The translations under genes and the position numbers were made by a program. The notes under the pieces were generated by a model. It was not told where the DNA came from and ran no database searches. It saw only the letters and a program-made list of their open reading frames with translations. From Antennarius striatus (Eukaryota > Chordata > Actinopteri > Lophiiformes > Antennariidae): DNA of 64,000 nt. Positions 1 to 21,799 of the stretch are shown here, piece after piece (the stretch's first letter is position 1; each line of letters opens with the position of its first letter). The stretch covers positions 18,381,001 to 18,445,000 of the forward strand of contig NC_090784.1 of the NCBI RefSeq assembly GCF_040054535.1, read 5' to 3'.

Positions 1-315
1 TTTGTGCCTTTCCTTCTCGAAAATATCAGTGTTTATTTCTTTGCTGCATGCAGAGATCAGATATAGTGGTTTTTCCCTTGGTCTTGATAATCGTAATAAG
101 GTTAATGTGTGTCATGCTTGTGTATCTGTGGGGCTCCTCTGTGTAACTGTCAGTGTGGTCATCTAAATATTTTCACAGATATATGAAATTATAAATGCTG
201 AATAATAACATCACCGCATACTGATAAAAAATGCACTTCAAATACATTTGCCATCTATGCGCGTATGGCATGTCTTTATCATTCATACTTAAATAATTGC
301 TCTGATTAGTAATCA

Positions 316-690
316 GATGACGGCACGGTGGCGCAGTGGGTAACACTGTCGCTGCACAGCAAGGCAGTTCTGGGTTCGATCGCCTCTCTGTTTGGAGTTT
401 GCCTGTTCTCCCCGTGTCTGCGTAGTTTCTCTCCGGGTTCTCCGGCTTCCTCCCATCTCCAAAAACATGCGCTTCAGGTTAATTGGCCATTCAAAATTAT
501 CTGTAGGTATGTGCGTGTGCTTGCCTGGTTGTTTGTGGCTCTGTGTGGCTCTGAGGTACACTGGCTTCGTGCCCGGAGTTTCCAACTCCCCACGTCTTCA
601 GTCAGCTGGGATAGGCTCCAGCTCCCTGTGAGCTGCAACAGCGGATAAGGCAGTGATGACAAAATGGGTGGATGGACAGTTATCAGATAA
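316..690 (+). mobile_element. tRNA-derived SINE copy with L2-like tail
   Basis: The 5' part carries pol III-type A-box (tggcgcagtggg) and B-box (gggttcgat) sequences. The body contains the recurring phrases about cctcccatctccaaaaacatg, and the tail reads agctgggataggctccagc and then gcggataag. The flanks share atcagat on both sides, a likely 7-bp target duplication. The same element recurs near 50930 and 60258 and, in reverse orientation, near 6985, 11700, 19385 and 47100. Confidence 0.8.
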
Positions 691-732
691 ATAACCTTTG
701 AAAAGGTTTTATGTGTTTTTCCTACATTACAG

Positions 733-9585
<8,853 letters not shown>

Positions 9586-10889
9586 CTCGGAGTTATTACC
9601 TACTGCAACTTGCAACTACCTCCATGCTGCCAACTAAGAAGAAGTCTTCAGACCCTGAAAATGCATCTAACAGTCAGTTTATCCAACGGGATGACGATGA
9701 GTGAAAGCCTGCACCTCAGTCTGGTGTGTCTCTTGGGTTACCATTCCTGAAAAGAGTGCCTGCAACCTATGCTCTTATTCAGCAGCTGTTGTGGGCAACG
9801 TCTCAGTGACTGTATAAAGTGGTGACCCACAAGCTGCTGCTATGTTCAACTGGAGATCTCCTTATGGACCTGGAATGTGCCGTTGAATGGAATTTCCCTA
9901 ATATGCCAGTAAACATAATATGCCACTTTATTCTTTACAGTGGCAGGGACTATATGTAGAATGAATCTTCACACATGACCCTGAATGACTGATTTGACAA
10001 AATAGATATTTAACAAATTGGAGTCTGAGTGCTGTAAGGTTTGACAATGTAGATTTTTCTGCTTTCATCATCAAAGGCCTCATTTTTACCATCACATAAA
10101 ATACATTCAGTTACTTCCAGGTCTGTATGTGCACATACAGACAGATGCAATGTTTTTGACCTGTGAAAAGTTTTTGAGGTGTTTTTCATATAAAATGTGC
10201 CACAGATTCACATCTGGTGTATTTTGTCATTTGATACAACATCTGCCTTTGGGGAGTGTTGTGATTGAAATTCTGACAGAACCAAAGCGTCAGCTTTTTG
10301 GAGTTTCACAAAGTTAATCTAACTGTTCATATAATCCTGTGTAAGAGGATATTATTGCAAAGGGGATATTAGAGTGCATTTAGCACCAATTCTTCATGCG
10401 TAATTATTTATTCAACAGTGATTAAAAATAGCATAGTCATTTGCAAATTCTAGTTACACTAACAATGCTAGCGTCTTCATGTCACCAAGTTTAATGCATA
10501 CAGCACTAAGAGCTGCAATGCAATAACAGTCTCTAATATCTACACATGCTCTCACAAGACCGAACGTTAGTTAGCTTAGCAACCATTTGGACAGAGTCTC
10601 ACTGCAGCATACAGAGTTTGGATGTTGTTTACAGGTGACATCGATTAGCGAACTTTATTGTCTGCTTCGCATTTTGTTCAACAAGGTTAAACTTGTGGAT
10701 CAGTAGGTTGGTGTGAAAAATTTAGATTGGCATCAAATTTTTGAGGGGCTCCCAACACAATCAATGCTTATCTAACCCTTATTCCTCCCAAAGATAAAAA
10801 GTTGAAATCTTTATTAAGACAACTTAAAGCTGGAGGAATTGACTCTTCGACTTTTGGATGTTATCAGACATAATTAACATTATAAATAT

Positions 10890-11240
10890 AAAGATAAAAA
10901 TAAATCAATCCTTTAATAATCCCCTTAGGGAAAATACTTTTTTCCTAATCCAAATACACTGACGTATATATTGTAAAGTCTCGTACACACACACACGCAC
11001 ACACACAAACACACACACGGAGCCTTTAGGCATGCTGATAATGGGAGGGCAGCTCGCAGGTGGGGCGAACCATGAGCAGCTTTTAAGTGGGTGCTCAAGG
11101 GCACCTGTGCAGTGTTCAGGACATGAACTGGCACCTTCCACTGCCAGTTCACAATCCAAACATTTTTGACCCACCTGTGTCTTGAAGCAGCCACTTCTGA
11201 TCCCCAGTCCAAGACTTAGTGGACTACTGCCGCCCAAATA
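10890..11240 (+). mobile_element. dispersed teleost retroelement fragment
   Basis: The segment starts tcctttaataatccccttag, contains a short CA run, and has a conserved core gtgggtgctcaagggcacc. A related copy in the same orientation occurs at 39400-39700, and short pieces of the 5' motif occur near 20628 and 25596. The family is not named with certainty. It may be the 3' end of a CR1/L2-type LINE. Confidence 0.5.
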
Positions 11241-11694
11241 TTTCCATAATATAAGTTAAAAACACATTTTTTTGAAAGTGGGTGAACAACTACAATAATT
11301 AAACAAGAGAAACTGTAAATATCCACATTTTTGCATGAATAAGATAATTAAATTAGGATCTGCTCTCTTCCTAGCACTGAAACATTCGAGGACTCTAGTT
11401 CAAAGGAGCGTAAATACTAGCAGCCTTGCCAATGAATAATATCCTCTTATCAAGAAGATTAACTGAAGTTTTACAGGATTTAAAGGTGAAGGGTTAACAG
11501 TTGTCCTTCTCAGGCTGCATAACAGCAGACAACATAGATTTGGGCAGAGCTCATTAGCACACACAGCCAGCTGTCTGTTCTGATGATTTCTATCCGTGGC
11601 TCATGGGGAGTAACAGAACTAAAAACTTAGCTTTGATATTTATGTTTCAGAAGAACCATGAAGGTTAATCTGTTTTTAGAATTCAGGGGTGAAA

Positions 11695-11910
11695 TAGACT
11701 GCTGCTGAACCAGATTGGTTGGGATGCATGGTGTTGCATGGATAGGTAACCAGTTTATTACAGGGCCACATGAATTGATTGATATTGGTACTTTGGCACA
11801 TTGGCAAACAACTAATAACATTCACATTCATGCTATAGGCAATTTAGAGTCTTCAATTCACTTGTATTATATGTATCTGGTGGTGGGAGGAAGCTGAGAA
11901 CCCAGAGAGA
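11695..11910 (-). mobile_element. reverse-oriented partial SINE/L2-tail copy
   Basis: Phrases ggataggtaaccagtttatta, caatttagagtcttcaattc and ggtgggaggaagctgagaac match, in reverse, the body of the SINE family seen at 316-690. It is truncated and diverged. Confidence 0.55.
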
Positions 11911-12409
11911 GCCATCTGCACAATGCTGCCCAAATCTAAAATGACTGAAATCTTCAATACTTTTCCCCACTTTTATTCGTTTGAGTGAATATTAGGGCCA
12001 GATGTCAGCGGGGAGGCAACAAAGCATTGCACAGTAGTGTCTTGTTGTTGATGAAATTATTTAACCTAAATGCATGCAGCACATATATTAATACAGTACA
12101 GTTTCAGGTTTAAATGGATTCCTCACACAATTCAAACTAAAACTGACTAAACTAAAATTTACATGAAATGCCAGTTATGAATTATACCATCTGCTATACA
12201 GTATACTATACACGTTTTTTAATTACCATTTTTATTTTAAAATGGCCACAAAATTTGCCATGAATATCTAGGGTTATTTGTTTAATGCATCGCAACATCC
12301 ATAAATAAAATAAAAATACATATGATACGGCCCTAAAAATAGGTGTACCCTTGGAATGTCATTCAGTGCAGATTGAATGAAGTAAATGTTACGAGAATGA
12401 AACCCGGTG

Positions 12410-12591
12410 TTACGTCATCACAAGTGGGCTGTTCTCAATCTGCTTTTAGCCAATGACAGTCGAAGTAAAGCGTATGTCAGCCAATCCAAGGATGGCTCGT
12501 TGGAAATGGGCTGGGACTTGACAAACTACGGTCACGGACGTTGTCTTGAACTTCTCCGCTGCTGAACTACCTCTGGACTTAAGCGGTCAGT
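12410..12591 (+). promoter_or_regulatory. tomm40: tomm40 promoter and untranslated first exon
   Basis: A comparatively CpG-containing stretch without a TATA box precedes a splice donor at 12592 (tcagt|gtaagt). The next in-frame exon carrying the start codon is at about 13268. This fits a housekeeping-type promoter with a noncoding exon 1 ending at 12591; the transcription start itself was not located. Confidence 0.6.
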
Positions 12592-13286
12592 GTAAGTAGC
12601 TGACATACTGTCGCTTTATTCATTACAGCAGAGAATACGAGGTAGAGTCAGTTCTTTATCCGTCATGTCTACAATTACCCTCAAATTTACGTAGACCACC
12701 ATTCCAGTGATCGGCTCCACATGGCTACCTACTTAGCTAGCTAGCTAACCACCCCTGCTAGTTTGTAGTAGCCGTCACAGGTTAAACGTGATTAGCGCAT
12801 AATTATGCCGGCTGCTGGCTATTCCGCTAGCAACTTCCGTATCAAATAAGATGCAGCACTATATCTGTTGCGACGATCAAGTTATCTGTTTTATCTGCTG
12901 TGAGTGTTGACAGCATGATTGAACTGGGCCTTAGCCTCAGCAGACCTGGTCTAAATGCCAGCAGGACAGTACACTTCATGTAGCTAGCCAAGTTAATGAC
13001 AGCTGAACGCATGCAGGTGAGCTAATGCCTATGGACAAACAAGCTCAAGTTTACTGTATGAGTTAGTACTATGGTCAAGGTACTTGTGTTTAAATTTGAA
13101 ATTTCTTAGTCATTTAAGGTAATGTGCCTTAAATATTTTCAACTGAAGTGCTTCTTAGCCGGGATTGGCAAGACTCTTTAATATATGGTCCACAGCAGCA
13201 TCGTTATACTTATTTGACACAATTTTTCAATCAAATAATTAAATTCAATAGTCCATTTTCATTCTAGTCTGTTACAGTCTCCAAGT

Positions 13287-16200
13287 ATGGGCAGTGTGTT
13301 GGCTGCCGCCTCCCCCAGTCCTGCCCCAACCGCAGCTGGGGGGAATCAAGTCCCAGGGTTGGTGTCAATCCCTCCAGGGTTCTCCATGCCCTCAGTGTCT
13401 TCCATCCCTTCAACATCTGGATCCGGCCAGGAGTCATCAGATTCAGCCCCCCCACTCCCCAACCCAGGTACATATGAGGAGTGTCACCGGAAATGCAAAG
13501 GTGAGAATATGTCTGAAATATCTCTTTATGTGCATATAAGATGGTTCGTGACTGAAGTACTGTTATCCTCTCTTTACTTTGAATGATACAGGTGTTGAAA
13601 TAACAGTGCCATTACAGGGTTTTAGTCATCAAAAGTTTTTCACTTATAACAGTGTTTATTCAAACCACTGATTTACAGTTGACTCATAAATGAATGAATG
13701 AATGAATTGTTGCAATAATTAATTGAAATATGACGAAGGGAGCATCTGCACTTCATTCCAACTGGTGTAGTCTGGAGATGAGAATGAAGAACACTTGTGT
13801 GCTAGAAAATAAATCATTTATTTGATTTATAAATCATTTACTTGTGAGCCTTGTTTTGATCAATAGTATGTCATGTAGTATTTTTTTGCCAGATATTTCA
13901 TTTTATTACAGAAAACAAACCAATTTTGTAAAATGCGATCTGGGCTGCCAAAATTAAAAATGTGTATTACATGTGAACAAAGGAAAGTAAACATCTGTAA
14001 ATTATTGTGATATGATGTCATGTTTTAATATGTACTGTGGGACCACACAAGCTACTTCTGTTTATTCAATACAGTTGACAAAAAGGGAGAGCAGTAAATG
14101 TGAAGAGAAGGGCATGTACGACTCATGACTAGGCATGTAGCTCCCCCTGTTAGTGGATAAGTGTTAATACAGTCTCATGTCATTGAACTCATGTCATTGA
14201 TTTTTTATTTTTTTTGTTTTGTTTCCATGGTAACGAATATCACTCATTCAATCGGGTTGTGGCATTTTCTTAAATACTTTTTTTTCCAGCAAAAATTTCT
14301 ACACACATCAACTAAGAACTGAAGTCACAAGTTCAACTATTTAGGGGTTTTATTTCAATCGTTTCTGTGATTCCATGGTTACAAGATGAATTTAGTATCT
14401 TTTGTTTTGTTTTTAATATATATATATATATACATATATATTTTAGCATTTTTTAACCTTATTAGTTAGGACAGATAAAGATTGTGACAAGTATTTGGAG
14501 AAGAGTGTGGTTTATAGACATGGAGCAAAGGGCCTTGAGTGGGAATCAATACTATCATAGTTGCCACTATCAGTTCAATAATAGGCTTTTGTCATTCTTC
14601 GGTTAAATACACCAATTGTGAGGGATCTTCAGTATCTCATACTTGTTGCCATATTTAACAGTTGTCTAACATTCGTGTTTTTCCAGAGGTGTTCCCTATG
14701 GAAATGGAAGGAGTGCGATTACTGGTCAACAAAGGCCTGAGTAACTATTTCCAGGTCAGCCATACTGTTACCCTCAGCACCTTGGGTGACTCTGGGTATC
14801 GATTTGGTTCCACTTATGTGGGAACTAAACAGACGGGACCAGAAGAGGTAATTATCATTTATACCTTTTACGTTTAATGATGCTGATATTTTGAATTTTG
14901 GGTTTTCTGTATTCAAGGTGATTGTAGAATATTGATTGCTGTGAGATATTGTGTGTGTTTTAAGGTTTGTCTTTGCTTTTTGAGTGGAAAAATAGCTAAA
15001 TTCCCTCCGTAGTTGCTTGGATAAGTGGTCGTGTTTGATCATAAATGAAGCTTAGGCTTGCAACTGGTTTCATGGTATACCATGATATAGAGTTTGATTT
15101 GTTTTTATAATTTGTTAATTAGCTTCAGTTTGTAAGAAGTGTGTGTGCAAAGTATCTGTTAAAGGAGGAAATTAATTCAACGGGTTAACCCAGCTGCTCA
15201 AACATCAACCTCTGCGGATCCCAAAATAAACTTTTTCAACTAAAAACATTCATGCTAATAGATGGAATAAATCAAAATCAAAACTACAATCCAACAGTGA
15301 GCCCGAGACACACTCAGGTGCATCGCTGTAGGAAGGTTTCGAACAAGTGTTGGAACTTTTTGTTGAGCATTATTTAGTTCCATCATCATAAAATGCTACC
15401 AAATGAGTTTGATGTGTCTTACTTCAGGTGTTTCCCTAAGAAAAGCTTTTTAATCATAAATCCACTTAAATATAGTTTTGTGATCCCGATGTAATAAAGA
15501 ATTTCCTCAAAAAAAAAAAATCTGGGGTTACTATCAGCACTAGTTGTACCACTGCTGCCAGTGCAGCTTTCCAGATGAAATAAGAGCTGAAAAAAATTGT
15601 TTTTTGCTCCCTGCAGTCATTCCCAGTCTTGGTTGGGGATATGGATAATACCGGCAGTCTGAATGCTCAGATTATTCACCAGCTCACAACTGCTGTACGC
15701 TCAAAAATAGCAATCCAGGTATGTACAATTGAAGAGGGAACAAGGTCACAATTATGGCTTTTTTTCCCACTCTGAGGTGACGCTGATATTATTCCAGACT
15801 GTGATTTTTTTGTGTGTGTGTTTTTCAGACACAGCAGAGCAAATTTGTTAATTGGCAGTGCGACTTGGAGTATCGTGGAAAAGACTTCACGTCTACTGTG
15901 ACGTTTGGAAACCCAGACGTAGTTGTCGGATCTGGTACGATTGCTTTGAGATTTATTACATCCTGCTTCAAAGCGGTGATGTATTGTGATTGTTAGTGCT
16001 GGTGCGTTCGTCCATTCATTCGTATGTCACTCAGGAACCGGATAAGATAGAAAGATGAGGGAGAAGGCCATGGTAAGACCATTGATCAAAGCTAGTGCTT
16101 TGATATATGAAAGTAGGTCAGAGCACTAGCTTTGATATTTGACCTATGCAAGTAGGTCAGGGTAAAATTTTGAATTCAGTTGTGTCGCGGGATCATCAGA

Positions 16201-18472
16201 GGGACAGCACATGTTAAAAGTTTTGGAGATAAAGTCAGAGAGGCCAGACTGAGATGGTTTGGACATGTCCAGAGGAGAGATAGTGAATATACTGGTGAAG
16301 GATGCTGAGTTTTGAACTGCCAGGCAGGAGGCCTAGGGGAAGACCAAAGAGGAGGTTTATGGATGTAGTGAAAGAGGACATGAAGGTAGTTGGTGTGAGA
16401 GAAGAGGGCGCAGAAGACAGGGTTAGATGGAGGCAACTGATTCGCTGTGGCGACCCCTGAAGGGAAAAGCCCAAAGGAGAAGAAGAGGTGTGTCATGGGA
16501 TGTTGCAGTCTTTGACTGACTTGTTTTATATTTTACCAGTTCTTAATAGCTTGTTCATCACTTGTCAGCAGTTACAAGAGCAGCCTTATTTATAGCTGGG
16601 CAATATGATTGAAGTCAATATCGCAATATTAATGTATGATAATGGACTGTCTTACGCATTACAAATACTCCATATAAATGTCTGAACTGAATGAATGTTT
16701 TGAATAAAACGCTTTGAGTTCACAAGAGAAACTTGTGGACTGAAAGATTAGTGGCAGTAGTAAAATTTTGTAGGTCTCTGTTCCAATGCACTTTATTTTC
16801 AAATAGTGATAATTTTTTATCAGAATTTGTTCATGGACACCAAAATTAGACCTTTTGGAGGATGAAATTAATATTAAAAAGCAATATTTAAAAATATGGG
16901 AGACTGAAAATATGTTTGCCACTGTATTCCTTCCCCTCAGGAATTTTGGTGACTCACTATCTCCAGTCTATCACACCAGCTCTGGCTCTGGGTGGTGAGT
17001 TAATGTACCATAGGAGACCAGGGGAGGAAGGAGCGGTCACCTCCCTCTTGGGCAGGTACACAGGTAAATCCCACAGGCCTACAATTCAAATTGTCCTTTT
17101 TTTGTTAACTTTATGGTATATAGCTAGCATTTTCCAAAATGTTCTGTCATTGTGAAGGACGATTAATTTGTCTGTAATCGAGGCATAGATAAGTAGTGTC
17201 TTAAAGAAGTGAACTGTTTTTTGTTGTTTTGTCTGAGTGGTGTTAAATTTTTTTGGCTTTGTTGTTGTTGTTTTTTCTTCTTTTTTGTAAATCTTCAGGT
17301 CCAAACTATATAGCTACGTTGACTTTGGGCGGAGTGGGGGCTCATGCTACATATTATCATAAAGCCAGTGATCAGGTAATTTACACCTTAAGAAGTGATG
17401 TGAAAAATTTTAAAAAATATTTGCACATCTGCCATTGTTTGCCTCCCAAAACCTCTACGATTCCCTATCCATCATGGGGAATAGTTGAACTACATGTGAT
17501 CAGGACCACTGAATGTTTCACATCTATTGCTTTGTAGGGCTGTGCATGTTTGAGTTGGATTTTGAAGTCTGCAGATTGAGATTATAAATCTGAAATTACC
17601 TGTCTGATATTGTGTGAAATTTTTTTTTGTTGTCTCATATGGCCTCAATTTGGGAAGGATTTAATGTACTTTTGCTCTGAGGAAAACTTGTTGATTTTGA
17701 GGGGGAAAGTACATCTCTAAGATGGTCACACATACTCACACAATTTTTTTCTGAAACAGCTGCAGGTAGGAGTTGAATTTCAAGCCAGCACAAGGATGCA
17801 AGAAACCTCAACGTCCTTCGGTTACCAGGTTGATGTTCCCAAAACTAATTTGGTCTTTAAAGGTAAAGAAATACAACCATAACCAGAAAGAAACAGTGGT
17901 TGAAATGTACTGAGTACTTAGTCAACTAAGTATCTGTATTTATATAAAATAAATGTTTTTAATTACAGATTTAGGCTGTGTTACTTAAGTTATTCCCTGT
18001 TTCGTGGATTTTGTACTGAAATCTTGAAGCGCGAATACGCAAGGGATTACTGTACTCCTGTATACTTTTGTATGCTTTTACTTTACTAGAGACAAATTTC
18101 CTGACATATTTTAATTCCTGAAAGTAATTCAGATTATAACAGAGCTAAATTCATTGAAATCATAATCTTATATATATACTGTGTGTAATATATATATATA
18201 TATATATATTTTTTTTTTATAACACTGAAATGGGGCCATTTTGAGTATTGTGGGCGTTTCCTTTTGTACTTGAAAAATGTATTTGTGAGTACTTTTCTGT
18301 TCATCCTCTTTTTCCCACTGTTTTTCCCACAGGAACAGTTGACAGTAATTGGGTGGTTGGTGCAACCCTTGAAAAGAAACTGCTTCCACTTCCACTCACA
18401 CTGGCCTTAGGAGCTTTCCTCAACCACCGCAAAAACAAGTTCCAGTGTGGATTTGCCATCACCATTGGCTAG
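13287..18472 (+). CDS. tomm40: TOM40, mitochondrial outer-membrane protein import channel
   Basis: TOM40 is the beta-barrel pore of the TOM complex through which nuclear-encoded precursors enter mitochondria. Coding exons: 13287-13500, 14687-14847, 15617-15718, 15829-15934, 16941-17063, 17299-17375, 17760-17862, 18333-18472. The frame closes to 341 residues, close to the usual vertebrate length of about 340-360. The N-terminus ([14 protein letters not shown]...) is Ala/Ser/Pro/Gly-rich and disordered-looking. From about residue 66 ([10 protein letters not shown]) the Porin_3/Tom40 barrel begins, with family hallmarks such as [15 protein letters not shown] and [16 protein letters not shown]. 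The C-terminus [10 protein letters not shown] has the beta-signal used for SAM-dependent barrel assembly. Start chosen as the first ATG after the acceptor at about 13267; it gives the conserved MGSVLAA start. Confidence 0.97.
15935..16940 (+). other. tomm40 intron holding an RTE-like LINE 3' end
   Basis: The intron between coding exons 4 and 5. Apart from the LINE fragment at about 16170-16492 and a short inverted repeat around agctagtgctttgata at 16090-16135 I see no other feature. Confidence 0.7.
16170..16492 (+). mobile_element. 3' end of an RTE-like non-LTR retrotransposon
   Basis: The plus strand encodes the typical C-terminal tail of a LINE reverse transcriptase protein ([15 protein letters not shown], then [16 protein letters not shown]), broken by a frameshift near 16300. 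It ends with a cgacccctgaagggaaaagc motif and gaagaagagg. The same tail is found in antisense at 42370-42790. Confidence 0.8.
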
Positions 18473-18550
18473 AGGAGCAAGGGCTGCCTGATGTTGGCTC
18501 ACAGGCCACAGCTTGGACTGGCACGGAGACGCACGGCAACCTGGACTGTG

Positions 18551-18581
<31 letters not shown>

Positions 18582-18850
18582 ATTGGATTCAGAGACTCTC
18601 TTTCTACTATTTCTGGGCCAGACAGAGAGACGATTACAACTACCAGGGGGCCAGAACTGGTCAAGCCATGCTACACTCTGTAGGACAAATGTTTCCTTTA
18701 ATGGTGTCTTGGATATTCCCTGAGGATAAAGATGTGTACTGTGGGCATCAGTGATGCATGAGAACGTTTGATGTGAAAATCAAAGTGGCTAGAAATAACA
18801 TATGGTGATCATGTACGATTGAAATAAATGTGAACATGTTTTGTAAACCT
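18473..18850 (+). other. tomm40 3' UTR with poly-T tract and polyadenylation signal
   Basis: The stop codon at 18470-18472 is followed by a 27-nt T run (18551-18577) and AATAAA at 18823-18828, the likely poly(A) signal. Confidence 0.75.
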
Positions 18851-19352
18851 TGATATTCTCATTGCTTACAGAAGAAGTGTGAAAAAGTTAAATAACTCAC
18901 TAGTTATGAAGGTTATGCTCAACTTTCAACATGTGTAACACTGCTACATGTTTTACACTGGTAATGATGTCTTTACTGAGACAATTGTAGAGACGCTGAT
19001 TTGGCTTGTCTTCCAAATTGCATTATTATACATCTTATAGTGTCACACAGATGGCAGTTTTCTGCTAATAAGCAGATTTCTTAAGTGAAATGAATCAATT
19101 CTGTGAACCATCTAAATCCATGTGGAAAATGTTAGGAGGGTGTGTTACCTTATTTTTATTCTTGTCATTGAACATTTTGTCTTGTCAATTCAATTTGTTT
19201 GTCAATGAATTGGTGACTAGATGAATATGAAATGATTTAGACTAATGAGAACGCTCGTAGCATTTTACTTCACAAATTCACAGCAAGCACACCAGAAGGA
19301 ATCAAAGAGGAAGGCGGTGCAGAAGTTGACGATAATGATCGTTTCGTCTCCC

Positions 19353-19382
19353 GTCACCCGGATTCACCTGAATCCGGGTGAC
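19353..19382. repeat. 14-bp arm palindrome with 2-nt spacer
   Basis: gtcacccggattca (19353-19366) is followed after cc by its exact reverse complement tgaatccgggtgac (19369-19382). It abuts the SINE relic at 19385. Confidence 0.9.
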
Positions 19383-19384
19383 CG

Positions 19385-19610
19385 GTTTAAACTGGAGCCT
19401 ATCCCTGCTGACTATGGGTGAGAGGCTACACGGGATACACCTTGGACACGCCGCCGGTTCATTGTAAGACCACACCTGTTCACACTAACAGTCATACCTA
19501 CAAATATTTTGGAGTGACCATTTCATTGAAGCAGTGTGTTTTTGGAGCTGGGAGGAGGTTGGAGAACCTGGATAGAACTCATGCGTGTAGAAAACAATCT
19601 GCAACATAGT
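19385..19610 (-). mobile_element. reverse-oriented SINE/L2-tail copy
   Basis: Contains ggagcctatccctgctgac, gggtgagaggctacacggga and ggaggttggagaacctgga, which are the reverse-strand signature of the SINE family at 316-690. Confidence 0.65.
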
Positions 19611-20689
19611 CGCAAAACAGTTTTATTTCATTAAATCTTTTTGTGTAGATAATGCATTGCATGTTTGAAGGACAGCTTCAGATCTTAAATTTACCACCAG
19701 CAGGAATTTCCCAACCTCATCACTTTTGCACATTTAGCCCTCAGCCATTCATACAGCCGGGTGTGTGAGGGGCTTTTCTACACTGAACCGAATTTTAACC
19801 AAAAAGAGAAACTGGCTAAATGTCAGCAACCAAGACAAAATAATGAGGGTGCAGCTTACAAAAGGTCAGTATGGAGATGGCTGTTTCAGCATGGTGCAGT
19901 GTTCACAGGAGAATATATGAATTAAAGCCAAAGAAAATTATCGAGTGACAAGCAAAAGTGAAAAAACTACTACAGCTTTTCTTTTTTAAAGATTGACCAC
20001 CAGACTTTAATGATTTGATGAGAGTAATATGTAATTTTACTTTTTTTTGTTTGTGTTTGTTTTTTTGTTTTTTGTTTTTATTAATGAAATCATTAAAATT
20101 ACCAGTTTTAGTTTAAATATTGTATTATTGGCAAAACTCAATCCTTGCACTCGGCATTATCTGTATATTTTGTTATTTTGGGATGCGTAAACTTCATGTT
20201 GGGATGCACACATTTTTTTTGAAGTGCATCCCAGCGATGCACTACTTTCTTGAGGTATAATGAGAAATGAGGTACTGTATAATGTTATCTTGTCTGCCCT
20301 GGAAAGTCTTAACATTCTGCGATATGTCCACATTTTAAAGACAGCCAGGTGCTTCATGATATTGGGTCCATAATTTTCAACCACAGAGAAGTGTTGACCA
20401 GACACAACATTTTAGTGTATTTGTTCTGGTGTTGATTAAGAGTTTCATTTTATTAAACACACTCCAAGCAATTGGTAAATTGGATTATTTTTCCCATTTT
20501 CAGTGGCCTGGCCTAAATATCTGTATGTTTCCACCTGATTCGCTACTTCGTAATTTATTTTAATGTCCAATTTTGTTGTTAAATTGTTTCTTAATCTTAC
20601 CATTGTCTTGGCATTATCATAATCATAATCCTTTAATAATTCCTGAGGGGCAAATTGCTTAAAAATACATTTTCATTCCATATTCCTTT

Positions 20690-21370
20690 CCTTACTCATT
20701 GACTACGTGTAGGATCTCTTTCAGCTGTTCTCCAGTCTCTGCTGTGAGTTCTGCGTCACCATAGTTGCTAAGATTATGTTTTGACCTGTGTACAAATTGA
20801 ATAGATATGGTGATAAGACACAGCCTTGAGGCACTCCTATCTTGATGTTTATCTCCTCTGAATAACCATTCTCCCTATCACGATCTAGTTTCTTGTGGGG
20901 ATAACCTTTAGAATGGTTTTCGTGACATGGCTTCTGAAGCTCATGGTTCTAAAATCTGAGTCTTTTGTTGCCATTGGCTTTTTTAGAAGATTGAAGTTTT
21001 CTTATCTCCTGGAAGTGATCCTGTCTACCAGACTAGAGTATACATACTTTCATCATGTAGTGTTCTTAACAGCTCTGTATGTCTTTATGTTGTGCATACC
21101 ATTGGCTTTCCCTGTTTTTAGATTTTTGATAGCTTTCTTTACTTCATGAGCTAAAATGTCCTTACATCTTCAAATGATGGAACATCAAGGTTGTCCTCTC
21201 TGTTGTCAACAAAGAGTTCTGGAACATAATCATGCTGTCTTGATTTTGTATCATCAAACAACCTTTTGCCTTCTTTATTTCTTATGCATTCACTGTCACC
21301 ACTCTTTATAATTTCCCCTCTTATTTGACTTTGTCTTCATTCCACTTTTTTTAACTTCACTGGAGTGTCG
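20690..21370 (-). pseudogene. degraded non-LTR retrotransposon reverse transcriptase
   Basis: Read on the minus strand, the segment gives AHEVKKAIKNLKTGKANGMH near 21150-21090 and, after several stops, GYSEEINIKIGVPQGCVLSP and YLFNLYT near 20870-20790. These correspond to the LINE RT segment around the E-(x)n-LK.GKA.G.D motif and to the PQGCVLSP (motif B) region. Multiple stops and frame changes make it a fossil. Family (RTE-, L2- or I-like) cannot be fixed. Confidence 0.75.
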
Positions 21371-21698
21371 TCCCCCGTTGTTTGGCTTTCTTTGTTTTCT
21401 ATGGTGACACATTTTGTGTAGCTTTGTTGAAAGCATGTTTCATAGATGCCCTGTTTTCTTCAATATTACCAATTTTCTCATTCTCTTCAGGTACAAAACT
21501 GTGAAACTGTTTTCTTTTTTTTTTATTTCTCCACACATGCATTTAAAAGGCATCACAGTTTCACCACCTGGTGGCATTATAGGCCACTATTTACACAGGC
21601 AAAGGACACCTGCTTACATTTACAGTGATCTGTGATGCATTACATGACAGTTATGTGGCAAATATTTCTCTTATGAAATACTTCTCATTTTAGTAATG

Positions 21699-21716
21699 TA
21701 CACGCATACACGCACG

Positions 21717-21798
<82 letters not shown>
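21699..21798. repeat. (CA)n microsatellite
   Basis: An impure acgc/acgcacgc start followed by about 39 CA units. Confidence 0.97.

Positions 21799-21799
<1 letters not shown>

Larger units (their letters stand above)
9586..12420. other. bcl3 3' UTR and bcl3-tomm40 intergenic region
   Basis: No coding segment is supported here. The proximal part is presumably the bcl3 3' UTR; I could not fix its end. The rest is AT-rich and holds two dispersed repeats (10890-11240 and 11695-11910). Confidence 0.6.
18851..20650. other. intergenic, no gene seen
   Basis: AT-rich sequence. It holds a 30-bp near-palindrome (19353-19382), a reverse SINE relic (19385-19610) and T-rich runs near 20041-20090. No coding exon was recognised. 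Confidence 0.6.
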
